A stretch of 64,000 bases of DNA from Fimbriimonadaceae bacterium (GTDB taxonomy: Bacteria; Armatimonadota; UBA10988), in assembly GCA_020850355.1 (NCBI GenBank), contig JADZEX010000030.1, positions 62,001-126,000 of the forward strand. The letters run 5' to 3'. The translations under genes were made by a program, and so were the position numbers. Below the pieces are notes generated by a model, which was given only the letters and a program-made list of their open reading frames with translations, was not told where the DNA came from and did not search any database. Below are positions 16,864 through 25,917 of the stretch, in pieces; position 1 is the first letter of the stretch; each line of letters begins with the position of its first letter.

Positions 16864-19800
16864 TCACCGCTCCACCCGCACCACGCGCGTGCTGCGCACC
16901 TGCCGGCCATCGTCGCCGACGGCGATCAGTTCCAGCCGATAGAGCCCGTTGGGCAGCGGGCGACCGTTGGCGTCGACGGTCTCGAAAGTCACCAGGTCAC
17001 TCCCGGCGGCACTGGCGCGGTGCGCCGTCAGCGTCCGCAACAGGCGACCGCTCGAACCGTGCAGGTTGACGGTCACCGCCGCCGGCTGGCTGAGCGTGTA
17101 GCCAACCTGGCGGCTGTTGCCCCGACCGGCGCGCAGCTCCAGGCTCAGGACCGCCAGCGCGCCGCCGCTGTCGCGGCTGGCGGTCAGCCGCAGCCGTCGC
17201 GCACCGCTGGCGCCCATCCGGAAGGTGTACCCCGCGGTCGAGCGCAGGAAGCGGCTCCGGCCCGTCTCCAGGTCGGTCAGCGTCAGCGCCAGCCCGGCCG
17301 GTGCGCGCGCCACGTCGGGCCATTGCAGGGTCACCTCGCGCGGGCCGAGGTTGCTCTCGACCAGCACGTCCCAGCTCTGCTGCGCCGCGGGTTCGCGCAG
17401 GTCGACCGCATACCGGCCGCTCGACGCGCCGCCCGGGGGCTCCAAACTGAGCAGCAGCATCGACCCGTAGGCCGGTGGCTTGGCGACGTCCAGTCGGGTC
17501 ACCCCGAGGCCCGCGCCGGGCGCCACGCCGAACCGCGCCGCACTGTCGGTGCGGCCGTCACAGCTTGCCCGCAGGCCGACCTGCCAGCGCAGCGGATCCG
17601 CCGCCCGCCCCCGTTGGCGCGCCGCGCCCCGGGCGCCGGCGATCTGGTTGGGGTAGACAATGGTCGCACCGCGGCTGTCGAGGATGTTGATCCAGAAGCC
17701 CTCGAACGGCGTCAGCACGTCGTCGGGATCCAGCAACGCGTAGCCCCCGGCGGTGCGGTCGTAGCGGAAGACGCCGCTGGAGACCAGCCCGCGCGACTGC
17801 GCCTCGGCCAGGGTCAGCGCGGCCGTGCCGTCGACCGCCTGAATCTGCAGGTGCTCGAGGCGGATGTTGAGGTCGTTGTAGGGGTTGCCGATCTGCGCCC
17901 AACCCGGCGGGTAGTGCTGACGGAAGGGCCGGTCGCGGTTGGCCTCGACGCCCTGGAAGTTGACCGTCAAGGGCGTGCCGGTCTGCACCCAGTAGGCGTA
18001 GCCGGGCCGGAACGCCGGGACATCGGGCCAGAGGCGGTAGATGCTGCTGAAGCGGAACGGCTGGAAGCTGGTCACGGCGCCGTCGGCGCGCGCCAACAGA
18101 AGCTGGTCGGCGTCGACGCCGAGCACCTGCGCTTCGTTGATGCGCTGCGCGAAGGCCGGGATGGTGATCATGCTGAGCCCGGCCGGAATCGTCTGGGCCA
18201 GCGGCCGCAGCACCTCGGGCGGGGTCTCGAAGACGATCACGGCGTCACCGTTCTCGACGTCGAGCCCGGTGCCGATGGGCCCCAGGAACATCACGTTGCG
18301 CTGCGCCTGATCGCCGCTGGAGCCGCCTGAGGAGTCCGGGGTCCAGGTGAAGGTGGCCCGCGCCGGGACCGGCAGGCCGCCGGGCACCTTGACCTTGAAG
18401 GCGCCCTGGATGACGTTGGTTTCGAGCGGGTCGCGGCCGTCGATGGCGATGTTGACGGTGCCCTGGAAGCCGTTGGTGACCAGCCCGTAGATGTGGTTCT
18501 TGACCTGCGTATCGTCCACCGCCACGTCATTCGGGAACCAGACCTGGCGCTCGATGCCGTTGCAGGTCGCCCGCACCTCGATCCGCTGCATCTGCTGGCC
18601 CTGGTCGCCCGCGATGTTGAAGAACAGCGGCACCGCACTGCCGATGCCGGCGGGGTTGCCGGCCTGTCCGACGCGCGCCTCGATCCCAGCCTGGCCCGAG
18701 GCTCCCTCGACCGCCGGCGTCAGGTCGAAGCCGTCGTAGGCGGTGTACTCCAGGTCGACCGTGCCGGTCAGCGGGATCTGCTCGTTGCTGGAGCTGACCT
18801 CAAAGTGGTAGATGTTCATCGGCAGCGAGTTGGTCGGCTCGCCCGTGATGAAGTCTTTCTGGGGGATGTTGAAGACGTAGAGCTTGGCGCCGGGGATCAC
18901 CGCGGTGTCCAGGACATACTGCCGGCGGTACCAGTCGTCCAGCGCCAGCCCTTCGACCTGCGGCACGACCTGCTCCAGCAGGTGCTTCAAGAGCGGCACG
19001 TTGCCATTGCTGCCGGGCGTCGTCTGGAGCTGGCTGTAGTAGGCCTCGTTGAAGTCGGCGAAGACCGTCGGGCTCTCGGCATAGACCTTCAGCCAGGCCG
19101 CCTGCGCCAGGTAGGCTCGAATCGTACCCAGCGCGTCGCGCATCGTCTCGGCGTCGTTGCTGCCGTCGGCGCCGCGGAAGGTGGGGCTCTCCAGACCCGG
19201 CTGGTTGAGCACGTCGTAGGCCGTGAAGAGCAGGTTGAAGTCACGCCCCAGGAACCCGAACTCGGGCAGCGCCTCGGCCACGGTCAGCAACTGCGCGGCG
19301 CGCGCCATGCCGTCTTCCCAGGCGTCGTAGAAGACCAGCGCATCGTCGCGCCAGGCCTTCGCCAGGGCGAAGGTGAGCGTGTAAAGGTCGTAGGAGTCGA
19401 TCGCCGTGGTGGTCGGGTTGGCGCTGTCGACGTCGCGCAGCAGCTCGAGGCGGATCTGGTTGGCGCTGGCGTCGTAGGCGACCATGTTGAGACTGTTGAG
19501 GCTCGGGTCGTGCAGCACCTTGACCGTCAGGTTGAAGGCCGGCGGACCGTAGAGTCGCCGCAGAATCGGTTCGATGGTCGCGAGGTTGTTACGGAACGTG
19601 GTCTCCTGGCTCGCCGACCAGGCCACCGCCGTGGCCTCGCCGGTCGGCAAGGTAAAGTCGAAGCTCAGCCGGTTGGTGTCCTGGCCGAGGGTGCCGGCCT
19701 GCCGCGTGCGGCTCAGCTCCGGCAGCAGCAGGCGGCCCTGGTGGCGTTGCACCACCGTCAGCGGCAGAATCGGCGCGGGCTGATTGGCCGGCAGCAGGCC

Positions 19801-20043
19801 GCGCTGCTGGAGCAGCTTGAACCAGGCCGGCACGCTGCGCCCGGCCGCCCGGTGCGCCGTCGGTCGCAAGCGCGTCGCCCGCTCGACCGGCTGCGCCGGG
19901 TCCGCCACATCGACCACCGCCGCGCCCAGCGGGCCGTCGGCCACCGTCGCATAGGGCGTGTTGACGACATTGCGGTAGCCGTTTTCCGCCCAGCTTGCGC
20001 GACACGCCGCCAGGATCCCGACCCAGACCAGCACTCGTCGCAT
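16864..20043 (-). CDS. Very large exported protein with FlgD-like C-terminal Ig domain
   Basis: This 1059-residue protein has a signal peptide (RRVLVWVGILAACRASWA), starting at ATG 20043. The N-terminal half (about residues 60-430) is a globular region of unknown type with no protease HExxH motif that I can see. A beta-rich middle follows with cohesin/Ig-like strands (ATFTWTPDSSGGSSG), and a C-terminal region ends in a FlgD/T9SS-type Ig motif (LPNGLYRLELIAVGDDGRQ). Such C-terminal domains often serve in secretion or anchoring. It heads the operon with the two lipoproteins; all three are probably displayed or secreted together. No enzymatic function can be assigned. Confidence 0.8.
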   Translation of the reverse strand: MRRVLVWVGILAACRASWAENGYRNVVNTPYATVADGPLGAAVVDVADPAQPVERATRLRPTAHRAAGRSVPAWFKLLQQRGLLPANQPAPILPLTVVQRHQGRLLLPELSRTRQAGTLGQDTNRLSFDFTLPTGEATAVAWSASQETTFRNNLATIEPILRRLYGPPAFNLTVKVLHDPSLNSLNMVAYDASANQIRLELLRDVDSANPTTTAIDSYDLYTLTFALAKAWRDDALVFYDAWEDGMARAAQLLTVAEALPEFGFLGRDFNLLFTAYDVLNQPGLESPTFRGADGSNDAETMRDALGTIRAYLAQAAWLKVYAESPTVFADFNEAYYSQLQTTPGSNGNVPLLKHLLEQVVPQVEGLALDDWYRRQYVLDTAVIPGAKLYVFNIPQKDFITGEPTNSLPMNIYHFEVSSSNEQIPLTGTVDLEYTAYDGFDLTPAVEGASGQAGIEARVGQAGNPAGIGSAVPLFFNIAGDQGQQMQRIEVRATCNGIERQVWFPNDVAVDDTQVKNHIYGLVTNGFQGTVNIAIDGRDPLETNVIQGAFKVKVPGGLPVPARATFTWTPDSSGGSSGDQAQRNVMFLGPIGTGLDVENGDAVIVFETPPEVLRPLAQTIPAGLSMITIPAFAQRINEAQVLGVDADQLLLARADGAVTSFQPFRFSSIYRLWPDVPAFRPGYAYWVQTGTPLTVNFQGVEANRDRPFRQHYPPGWAQIGNPYNDLNIRLEHLQIQAVDGTAALTLAEAQSRGLVSSGVFRYDRTAGGYALLDPDDVLTPFEGFWINILDSRGATIVYPNQIAGARGAARQRGRAADPLRWQVGLRASCDGRTDSAARFGVAPGAGLGVTRLDVAKPPAYGSMLLLSLEPPGGASSGRYAVDLREPAAQQSWDVLVESNLGPREVTLQWPDVARAPAGLALTLTDLETGRSRFLRSTAGYTFRMGASGARRLRLTASRDSGGALAVLSLELRAGRGNSRQVGYTLSQPAAVTVNLHGSSGRLLRTLTAHRASAAGSDLVTFETVDANGRPLPNGLYRLELIAVGDDGRQVRSTRVVRVER

Positions 20044-20188
20044 GCGTCCTGCTCCTACGCCGTCGCTGGGCGGTGCGTCGACTCGCGCTCTACAACGCGA
20101 CGGCGCACGCCCTTCTTCAAACAGCGCAGCCCGTAGTTTCACGTGCCACAGCACCCGCGGGACTGCGGTGTCAGCCTACTCTGAAGCC

Positions 20189-20989
20189 ATGGTACCGGAT
20201 CCGCCAGGAATCGACCAACAATCGCCCTGCTGCGCCTTGGTGCTGGCTGCCCACGGCAGCCATCGCAGCGCTGCCAGCAGTGCCCCGGCGCGCCGGCAGG
20301 CCGCGCTGCTGGCGCGCGACGGACGTTTCAGCCAGGTCGTCGCGGCGTTCTGGAAGGAGTTCCCGGCGCTGCGCGACGTGCCCTTCCTGGTCGACGCCCC
20401 AGAGGTCTACGTCGTGCCGCTGTTCATGGCGGAGGGCTACTTCACGGCCCGCGTGGTGCCCCGCGAGTTGGGGCTGGAAGGCCCGTTGACCAGCCGCGGC
20501 GGGCAGCGCTGGCACTACACCGCGCCAGTCGGTACGGCCCCTGAACTCAGCGCGGTGATCGCCGCCCGTGCTCGCGAGACCAGCGGCGCGGTCGACCCGG
20601 CCCAGACCGCGCTGGTGCTGGTCGGTCACGGCACCGTGCAGAACCGGCAGTCGAAGCAGGCCGTGCTCGATCACGTCGCGCGCCTGCAGCAGGCGGGCGA
20701 GTTTGCCGAAGTCGCCGCGGCGTACATGGAAGAGGCACCGCTGGTGGCCGACATCAGCTCCCTGGTCACCGCGCCGCGGATCGTGGTGGTGCCGCTGTTC
20801 GTCGCCGACGGGCTACACACCGCCGAGGACATCCCCCGCGACCTCGGCCTGCAGCGCCGGGCGGACGGCTGGGAGCAGCCCGGGCTGGTGGGCGGCAAGC
20901 AGCTCTGGTACACCTCCTCGGTGGGCACCAGCGATGCCCTGACGGCGGTGATCCGAGCGCGTGTCACCGCCGCCGGAGGGCCGCTCTGA
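20189..20989 (+). CDS. cbiX: CbiX-type sirohydrochlorin chelatase, two-domain
   Basis: This 266-residue protein has two CbiX/SirB halves: LVLAAHGSHRSAASSAPAR near residue 15 and LVLVGHGTVQNRQSKQ near residue 150, each followed by VVPLFMAEGYFTA or VVPLFVADGLHTAEDIP. It should insert cobalt or iron into sirohydrochlorin for cobamide or siroheme synthesis. The ATG at 20189 was chosen just before the first chelatase motif. Its stop overlaps the next start (TGATG), so it is coupled to a DR2241-like Fe-S partner. No other tetrapyrrole gene is near. Confidence 0.9.
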   Translation: MVPDPPGIDQQSPCCALVLAAHGSHRSAASSAPARRQAALLARDGRFSQVVAAFWKEFPALRDVPFLVDAPEVYVVPLFMAEGYFTARVVPRELGLEGPLTSRGGQRWHYTAPVGTAPELSAVIAARARETSGAVDPAQTALVLVGHGTVQNRQSKQAVLDHVARLQQAGEFAEVAAAYMEEAPLVADISSLVTAPRIVVVPLFVADGLHTAEDIPRDLGLQRRADGWEQPGLVGGKQLWYTSSVGTSDALTAVIRARVTAAGGPL

Positions 20990-21636
20990 TGCCTGCCTGG
21001 GCGACCACCTTTCTGGCCTGGCTGGAGGCCGCGCCGCTCCCCCTGCCGTGGCTGCAGGTGCGCCTCAACCGCACGGCCGGCGGCTTCGGTCTGCGCCACG
21101 TCGACGGCGCTGACGACGACCCCAGCGTCGGACTCGACGAGTTGGCCGAGCTGGTGCGGACCACCGCCAGTGGGCGCTACCGGCCGTTGCCCTACGCTCC
21201 TACCCTGCGTGCCGGTTGGCAGCTTCGCGACCTCAGCGGCGCGTCCCTGGTGGCTGCCCTCGAAATCGTCTACCCGGCGGCTTTGGCGCTCTGGGCAGCG
21301 GAGCGCGCCGGGCGTTTGGAGCCGCACGCCTGGAGCCAGGTGGCGCGCCGCCAGACCGGGCAGCAGGGCCTCCTCAAGCGTCTTGCGCCCGCCGACGTGC
21401 AGGCGGCGGTCGAGGTCTACTGTGGGCCGGGGTGTCTGCGCCGGATCACCTGGGGGCTGGCCCCCGGGCAGCCGCTCGCGACGCCCCCCCTGGATTCGCC
21501 GGTGCCCTGCTACGAGGCCTGTAGTCTGCTGCAGTCATTCCTTCGCCGGGCGATCGGCTGGCGCCGCGGGGAGGAGCCCAGCCTCGACCCGCGGCTCCAG
21601 GAGTGGATCGCCCGCGTCGGACCCTCAGACTCGTAG
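20989..21636 (+). CDS. DR2241-like [4Fe-4S] partner of CbiX
   Basis: This 215-residue protein resembles the stabilising and 4Fe-4S domains that are fused to CbiX in Deinococcus DR2241. The predicted cluster ligands are Cys145 and Cys149 in YCGPGCLRRI and Cys174 and Cys178 in PCYEACSLL, a CX3C...CX3C pattern. The N-terminal half (VGLDELAELVRTTASGRYRPLPY) is likely the stabilising part. Here it is a separate gene, one base overlapping the chelatase, so the two probably work as a complex. Its 3' end overlaps the convergent DUF1501 gene by 12 bases. Identification is from motif and neighbour, not a search. Confidence 0.72.
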   Translation: MPAWATTFLAWLEAAPLPLPWLQVRLNRTAGGFGLRHVDGADDDPSVGLDELAELVRTTASGRYRPLPYAPTLRAGWQLRDLSGASLVAALEIVYPAALALWAAERAGRLEPHAWSQVARRQTGQQGLLKRLAPADVQAAVEVYCGPGCLRRITWGLAPGQPLATPPLDSPVPCYEACSLLQSFLRRAIGWRRGEEPSLDPRLQEWIARVGPSDS

Positions 21637-22887
21637 CAGGTCCAGCGTCGGGAAGGCCTTGCCGAGGACCGGCAGCGGGTCGCAGCGCAGCCATTGCTGC
21701 AGGGCGGTGGCGTAGACGCTGCGGAAGTCGACCGTGTGCTTGAGGTCGCCGCGCTCCAGGTCGGTCAGGCTCGGTGCCCCACCGTGCAGCCCCGGCCGGG
21801 CCGGTCCGCCCGCAGTGAACAGCAGCCCGGCCGCGCCGTGGTCGGTTCCGTCGCTGCCGTTCTCGGCGACGCGGCGGCCGAACTCGCTGAAGGCGATCAC
21901 CAGGACCCGCTCGCGATTGCCCTGCGCCGCGAGGTCTTTCAGAAATGCCTCCAGACCCGTCGCGAAGGTCTCCAGCAGGTCGCCGTGCTGCTTCGCCTGC
22001 TGGGCATGGGTGTCGAACCCGCCGTGGCTGGCGTAGTAGACCCGCGAGCCGAGATTGCCGGCGATCATCTGGGCGATCACCTTGAGGTCTTGCGCGAACT
22101 CGGTGTCGGGGTAGCTGACGCTGCTGCGGTACTTCAGCGCCAGGTCGATCACCTGGGCGGAGCTGACATTGGCGTTGAGCGCCGTGCGCTGCAGGAAGTC
22201 GAGCGTCGGGTTGGCGCCCGTGGTCGGCTCCGCCAGCGCCTTGAACAGCTCCACCTGCCGCACATAATCGCGGGCCGAAGGGCGCCAGCGGTAGGTGTCC
22301 GGACGCTGCAGGCTGACGCCCAGCGAGTGGCTGTTGCCAAACGCCTGAGGTGCCTGTCGGCCCACCGCCAGGCCGACCAGGGAGCCCTCCGCGGCGCCGA
22401 CGCAGTGGTTGTCGAAATAGCGGCCGACCCAGCCGTGGCGGAGGTACTGGTTGCTGTCCGCGGCGGTCTCCCAGATCTCCATCGAGCGGAAGTGCGACCG
22501 GTCGGGGTTCGGGTAGCCGACCCCGCGCACGATCCCCAACAGGCCCTGGTCGTAGAGCCCCTTGAGCGCCGGCAACTGCGGGTGCAGGCCCCACTGGTCG
22601 TCGATCTTCAGGACCTGCTCAGCCTTCAGGCCCAACGTCGGCCGGGCGCGGTGGTAGGCCTCGTCGGTGTAGGGCACCAGCGTGTTCAGCCCGTCGTTGC
22701 CACCGGCCAACTGCACGATCACCAAGATCGGCTGCGCCTGCGGCCGCCCTGCCGGAGTCGTTGCGGGGTTGTCGGCGGCCAGCGCCGTGCGGTCCACGAA
22801 GGTCGGCACCGTCGCGGCTGCCGCGGCCAGGGTCAGGCCGCGCTGCAGAAACTCGCGGCGGGTCTTCACCTTGTCAAGCGGATTCAT
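21625..22887 (-). CDS. DUF1501 exported protein
   Basis: This 420-residue protein carries a twin-arginine leader (RREFLQRGLTLAAAAATVP) and the DUF1501 core, an alkaline-phosphatase-like fold: VQLAGGNDGLNTLVPY, GGFDTHAQQAKQHGDLL, VIAFSEFGRRVAENGSDGTDH and GLHGGAPSLTDL. DUF1501 proteins pair with DUF1800 in planctomycete-like bacteria, and the function of the pair is unproven. Here the DUF1800 gene ends 22 bases upstream of this start, so the two form an operon read on the complement. Confidence 0.95.
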   Translation of the reverse strand: MNPLDKVKTRREFLQRGLTLAAAAATVPTFVDRTALAADNPATTPAGRPQAQPILVIVQLAGGNDGLNTLVPYTDEAYHRARPTLGLKAEQVLKIDDQWGLHPQLPALKGLYDQGLLGIVRGVGYPNPDRSHFRSMEIWETAADSNQYLRHGWVGRYFDNHCVGAAEGSLVGLAVGRQAPQAFGNSHSLGVSLQRPDTYRWRPSARDYVRQVELFKALAEPTTGANPTLDFLQRTALNANVSSAQVIDLALKYRSSVSYPDTEFAQDLKVIAQMIAGNLGSRVYYASHGGFDTHAQQAKQHGDLLETFATGLEAFLKDLAAQGNRERVLVIAFSEFGRRVAENGSDGTDHGAAGLLFTAGGPARPGLHGGAPSLTDLERGDLKHTVDFRSVYATALQQWLRCDPLPVLGKAFPTLDLLRV

Positions 22888-22909
22888 CGCACTCTCCTCA
22901 GGGCCGCCG

Positions 22910-24388
22910 TCAGCAGACCTGGTAGTTCGGGGTGCTCAGCAGCACGTGCAGCGCCTGGCGGCAGGTCTCGGTGGCCGGCGTGCGCTGCCGCTGCAGCTCT
23001 TCGACGAAAGCGGTCAGGGCACGGCGCTGGGCGGTGTCGAGACCCACCGCCAGGTACTGCTCTTCCAGGGTCGCTACCAGCTCCGCGGCGGTCTTGGCGG
23101 CCGGCGGCTGCAACGGCGCCGGGGGCAGCGCCCCACCCCGCTGGCGCGGGCCCTGGCCGCCTCGCGGGCCGCCCGGGCTGCCGGTCAGCAGCGCCCCAAT
23201 GAAGTTGTAGCGTTGCAGCAGCGTCGACGTGTTGATCCACTCGCGACCGCCGGCCCACCCGGCGACATTCGGCGGGTCGAACAGATCCTGCCCGACCCCG
23301 CGCAGCATCGTCGCGACGACGGTCGCCTGCTCCACCGTCGGCTGCAGCCCGAGCTTGCGGAGGGTGCCGACCACCAGCTCGCAAGGCGACTTGATGTGCG
23401 CCCCGATCCGCCGCTCGGCGTAGAACTGCTCGCTCAGGAAGACCGTCTCCAAGACCGGCTCGAGCTGGTAGCCGCAGGCCCGGAAGACGTTGGCGACCTT
23501 GGTGAGGTCCGCTTCCTCGGTCGGATCGAGCTCGTCGTGGACGAAGAAGCGCCACAGCTTGCGGACCAGGAACGGCGCACAGGCCGGCTGCTGCAGCAGC
23601 ACGTCGATCACCTGCTCGCCGTTCAGGTTGCCAGTCGCGCCGAGCACCGTCTTCGATCCGTCGTCGTGGTTGCGCGGATTGAACAGAAACTCCGCCTGCT
23701 CCAGGAACTGCCCGCCGCGCGCCCCGAGCAGCGTCCAGCCGGTGAAGGCCCGCGCCACCTCGCTGACGTCCTGCTCGGTGTAGTGGCCGATCCCTAAGCT
23801 GAACAGCTCCATCAGCTCCCGCGCGTAGTTCTCGTTCGGCCGGCCGCGCACGTTGAGGTGGTTGTCGAGGTAGATCAGCATCGCCGGATCTTTGGAGATG
23901 CCGAGCAGCAAGTCGCGAAATGGAGCCTTGGCGAGGCGGCGCAGGAGCTGGTGCTGGCCGTACATCATGTTCGGGCCTTTGACCTTCTGCGCCTCGGTGG
24001 CGAAGTGGCCGTGCCAGAACAAGGTCAGCTTCTCCTGCAACGGCGTTGGCGTGGCGACCATCCGCTGGAGCCACCAGGCCTTCAGGGAGTTCATCCCCTG
24101 GCGTCGCTGGCGCAGGATGTCCAGCAGCCGCAGTTGCCGCTCTCGTTCGGTGCCCTGCCGCAACTCGGCCCAATCGTACTCGATCTTCAGGAACTCGGGC
24201 TGCGGCTCGTCGCCCGGCGGGTCAAACCGCAGCAGCTTCTGGACCGCTTCGCGCGGGCCCAGCGCCACCAGTTCATCGACCTCCGCGACCCCGCCCCCGA
24301 AGCCGGCCCGTTCCAACAAGTGGCGCGCCAGCCGGCGGTCCCAAGGCCGCGTCCGGGTCGGCTGGAAGAGCGTCAAGACGGTCGCCAT
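22910..24388 (-). CDS. DUF1800 protein
   Basis: This 492-residue protein matches DUF1800: RHLLERAGFGGG near residue 25, WWLQRM and KLTLFWHGHFAT around 105-130, YLDNHLNVRGRPNENYAREL (172-191), DVSEVARAFTGWT, and the late VAGWAGGREWINTSTLLQR. No clear signal peptide is seen, though many relatives are exported. A Pro/Gly-rich insert (GGPRGGQGPRQRGG) near residue 400 is not part of the core. It is cotranscribed with DUF1501. Biochemical role unknown. Confidence 0.95.
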   Translation of the reverse strand: MATVLTLFQPTRTRPWDRRLARHLLERAGFGGGVAEVDELVALGPREAVQKLLRFDPPGDEPQPEFLKIEYDWAELRQGTERERQLRLLDILRQRRQGMNSLKAWWLQRMVATPTPLQEKLTLFWHGHFATEAQKVKGPNMMYGQHQLLRRLAKAPFRDLLLGISKDPAMLIYLDNHLNVRGRPNENYARELMELFSLGIGHYTEQDVSEVARAFTGWTLLGARGGQFLEQAEFLFNPRNHDDGSKTVLGATGNLNGEQVIDVLLQQPACAPFLVRKLWRFFVHDELDPTEEADLTKVANVFRACGYQLEPVLETVFLSEQFYAERRIGAHIKSPCELVVGTLRKLGLQPTVEQATVVATMLRGVGQDLFDPPNVAGWAGGREWINTSTLLQRYNFIGALLTGSPGGPRGGQGPRQRGGALPPAPLQPPAAKTAAELVATLEEQYLAVGLDTAQRRALTAFVEELQRQRTPATETCRQALHVLLSTPNYQVC

Positions 24389-24466
24389 CGCGTTCTCCCC
24401 GACCGGCGCCCAGGCCGCCGGTCCTGCACTCTGGTGCGCCGATGGACGCGGTCTGGCGACGGCGGT

Positions 24467-24832
24467 TCAGCGCGGGGGCAACAGCGCGGTTACGGTTTCC
24501 AGCAACACCCGCTCGGTGAAGGGCTTCGCCAGGACCGCCACCACCTCGCCCGGCACCTCAGCGGGCGGCGCGCCGCTGGTCAGCACGCAGACCACGCAGG
24601 GCCAGACCGTCGTGACCTCACCGACCACCTCGAGCCCCTCCCCGTCGGGCAGGGTGCCGTCGAGCAGCAGCAGGTGGCACTCGGCAGCCGTCGGCAGGGC
24701 CTGCCGCAATGCGCCGCAGGTCGGCCAGACGACCACCTCGTAGCCCTGGCGAGCCAGCAGGCGGGCGGTCAGCCGCGCCAGCGCGGCGTCGTCTTCGAGG
24801 ATCCCGATGCGGTATGGCGCGGCGGGTTCGAT
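24467..24832 (-). CDS. Stand-alone response-regulator receiver protein, probable AUC start
   Basis: This protein of about 121 residues has a CheY-like receiver fold: acidic pocket ILEDD near residue 10, phosphoacceptor Asp in LLLLDGTLPDGEG, conserved Thr in LTSG and Lys in LAKPF. No ATG, GTG or TTG occurs between the upstream PhyH stop and the acidic motif. An ATC codon at 24830-24832 sits 6 bases after an AGGAG site at 24839-24843, which suggests an AUC start or a base error in an ATG. The stop of PhyH is immediately upstream, in the same frame. No histidine kinase is present in the window. Confidence 0.75.
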   Translation of the reverse strand: MEPAAPYRIGILEDDAALARLTARLLARQGYEVVVWPTCGALRQALPTAAECHLLLLDGTLPDGEGLEVVGEVTTVWPCVVCVLTSGAPPAEVPGEVVAVLAKPFTERVLLETVTALLPPR

Positions 24833-24835
24833 GAG

Positions 24836-25624
24836 CTACTCCTGGCCGCCGGGCGCCGCCGCCGCCAGCAACGCCCCTGGGCCGAAGACTCGAGGGAACT
24901 CCCCGCCATCGCTGCGCCGCCGCGTGGCGGCGTCCATGTAGACGACACTGAAGGCCCGCCGGGGACGACTGGTGGTGTTCACTCCAGAGCGATGCAAGAC
25001 GTAGTTATGCAACAGAATCGCTTCACCCGCGCGGCACTCCAGGTAGACCGCGTCCTCTTCGCGACAGAGAGTCGCCTCTTGCTCGGCCGTGATGGTGTGA
25101 CCCCGCTCCGAGAGCAGCCCCAGTTGGTGACTCCCTGGGATCACCTGCACGCAGCCGTTGGCGATGCTGGCGTCGTCCAGGGCAGTCCAAACGGTGACGA
25201 AGTTCTCGCGGTCGAGGCCCCACTGCGAGCCGCCGTCCTGGTGGTATGGCAAGACCGTCCCACGGCCGGCCGGCTTGTTCATGAACATCGCCCGGAAGAC
25301 GCTGATCTCGGCGGCCACCAGACTGCGGGTGAGCCCCCGGAAGAGCGGGTGTTGGAGGTACTGCAAGAACAGCGGGTCGCGCTCCAGGTCCTGGATCTTG
25401 CGGTAGGCCAAGGTTGGGCCGACCCAGCCATCGGCGCGCAAGTCGCCGTAGCTGCCGGACTCGGTGTCGGCCTGAAAGAACATGCCGGGGTAGACGACCT
25501 GGCCCAACATGATGGCATCGATGCGTTCTTGCAGCGCCGCCAGTTGGTCGTCGCTGGCCACCTGACCGAGCCTCACGAAGCCGTCGTGCTCCCACTGCGC
25601 GCGCTGCGCCGCCGTCAACTCCAC
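24836..25624 (-). CDS. Phytanoyl-CoA dioxygenase (PhyH) family oxygenase
   Basis: This 262-residue Fe(II)/2-oxoglutarate dioxygenase has the facial triad HxD in LPYHQDGGSQWG and a distal His in LHNYVLHRSGVN, plus the 2-oxoglutarate-binding Arg near the end. The length is typical. Family members hydroxylate diverse small molecules and lipids, and they are abundant in planctomycete-like genomes. The ATG at 25624 opens the gene after a low-GC intergenic region that includes a dyad. The receiver gene follows at once. Substrate unknown. Confidence 0.92.
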   Translation of the reverse strand: MELTAAQRAQWEHDGFVRLGQVASDDQLAALQERIDAIMLGQVVYPGMFFQADTESGSYGDLRADGWVGPTLAYRKIQDLERDPLFLQYLQHPLFRGLTRSLVAAEISVFRAMFMNKPAGRGTVLPYHQDGGSQWGLDRENFVTVWTALDDASIANGCVQVIPGSHQLGLLSERGHTITAEQEATLCREEDAVYLECRAGEAILLHNYVLHRSGVNTTSRPRRAFSVVYMDAATRRRSDGGEFPRVFGPGALLAAAAPGGQE

Positions 25625-25702
25625 GCTGGTCGCTCCATCCGTCCTCAGTATGGTGCAGCGCGGCGAGCCGCCGCCGACCAGCGGTCAGTTGACCTTCGGA
25701 GT

Positions 25703-25730
25703 GCGCAATAACAGGCAACTGTCAGTGCGC
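25703..25730. other. 28-bp imperfect dyad in divergent intergenic region
   Basis: GCGCA-ATA-ACAG-GCAA-CTGT-CAG-TGCGC forms two nested inverted-repeat arms around a 4-base centre. It sits about 80 bases upstream of PhyH, in the only clearly lower-GC patch (25690-25770) of the window, and could be an operator. The 293-base gap 25625-25917 holds no gene. Confidence 0.4.
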
Positions 25731-25866
25731 TACCACGGTTTCAATGTTCACAGATCTCAACTGAACCTTGGAAGGCCACCGTCACAGCCGCTTGCTGGCG
25801 CCTGGCGCCTGACGCCAGCCGACGCTGCTCGCCCGCGGCTCACGGTCCGCGCGGAGGGCCGCCGTC

Positions 25867-25896
25867 TTGACGCCGAGCGGCTCCCGGGGCTAGAGT
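25867..25896 (+). promoter_or_regulatory. Promoter for the DUF6599-DUF362 operon
   Basis: TTGACG (25867-25872) and TAGAGT (25891-25896) are 18 bases apart. The expected start is about 25903, just before the GGAG at 25906-25909, so the leader would be very short. Confidence 0.55.
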
Positions 25897-25917
25897 GCCC
25901 GCAGTGGAGCTGTGGCC

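Noticed and set aside
24467-25624. PhyH-receiver fusion by amber readthrough
   Set aside because: The two domains are not known as a fused family, PhyH has normal length, and a ribosome site with ATC start explains the receiver more simply.
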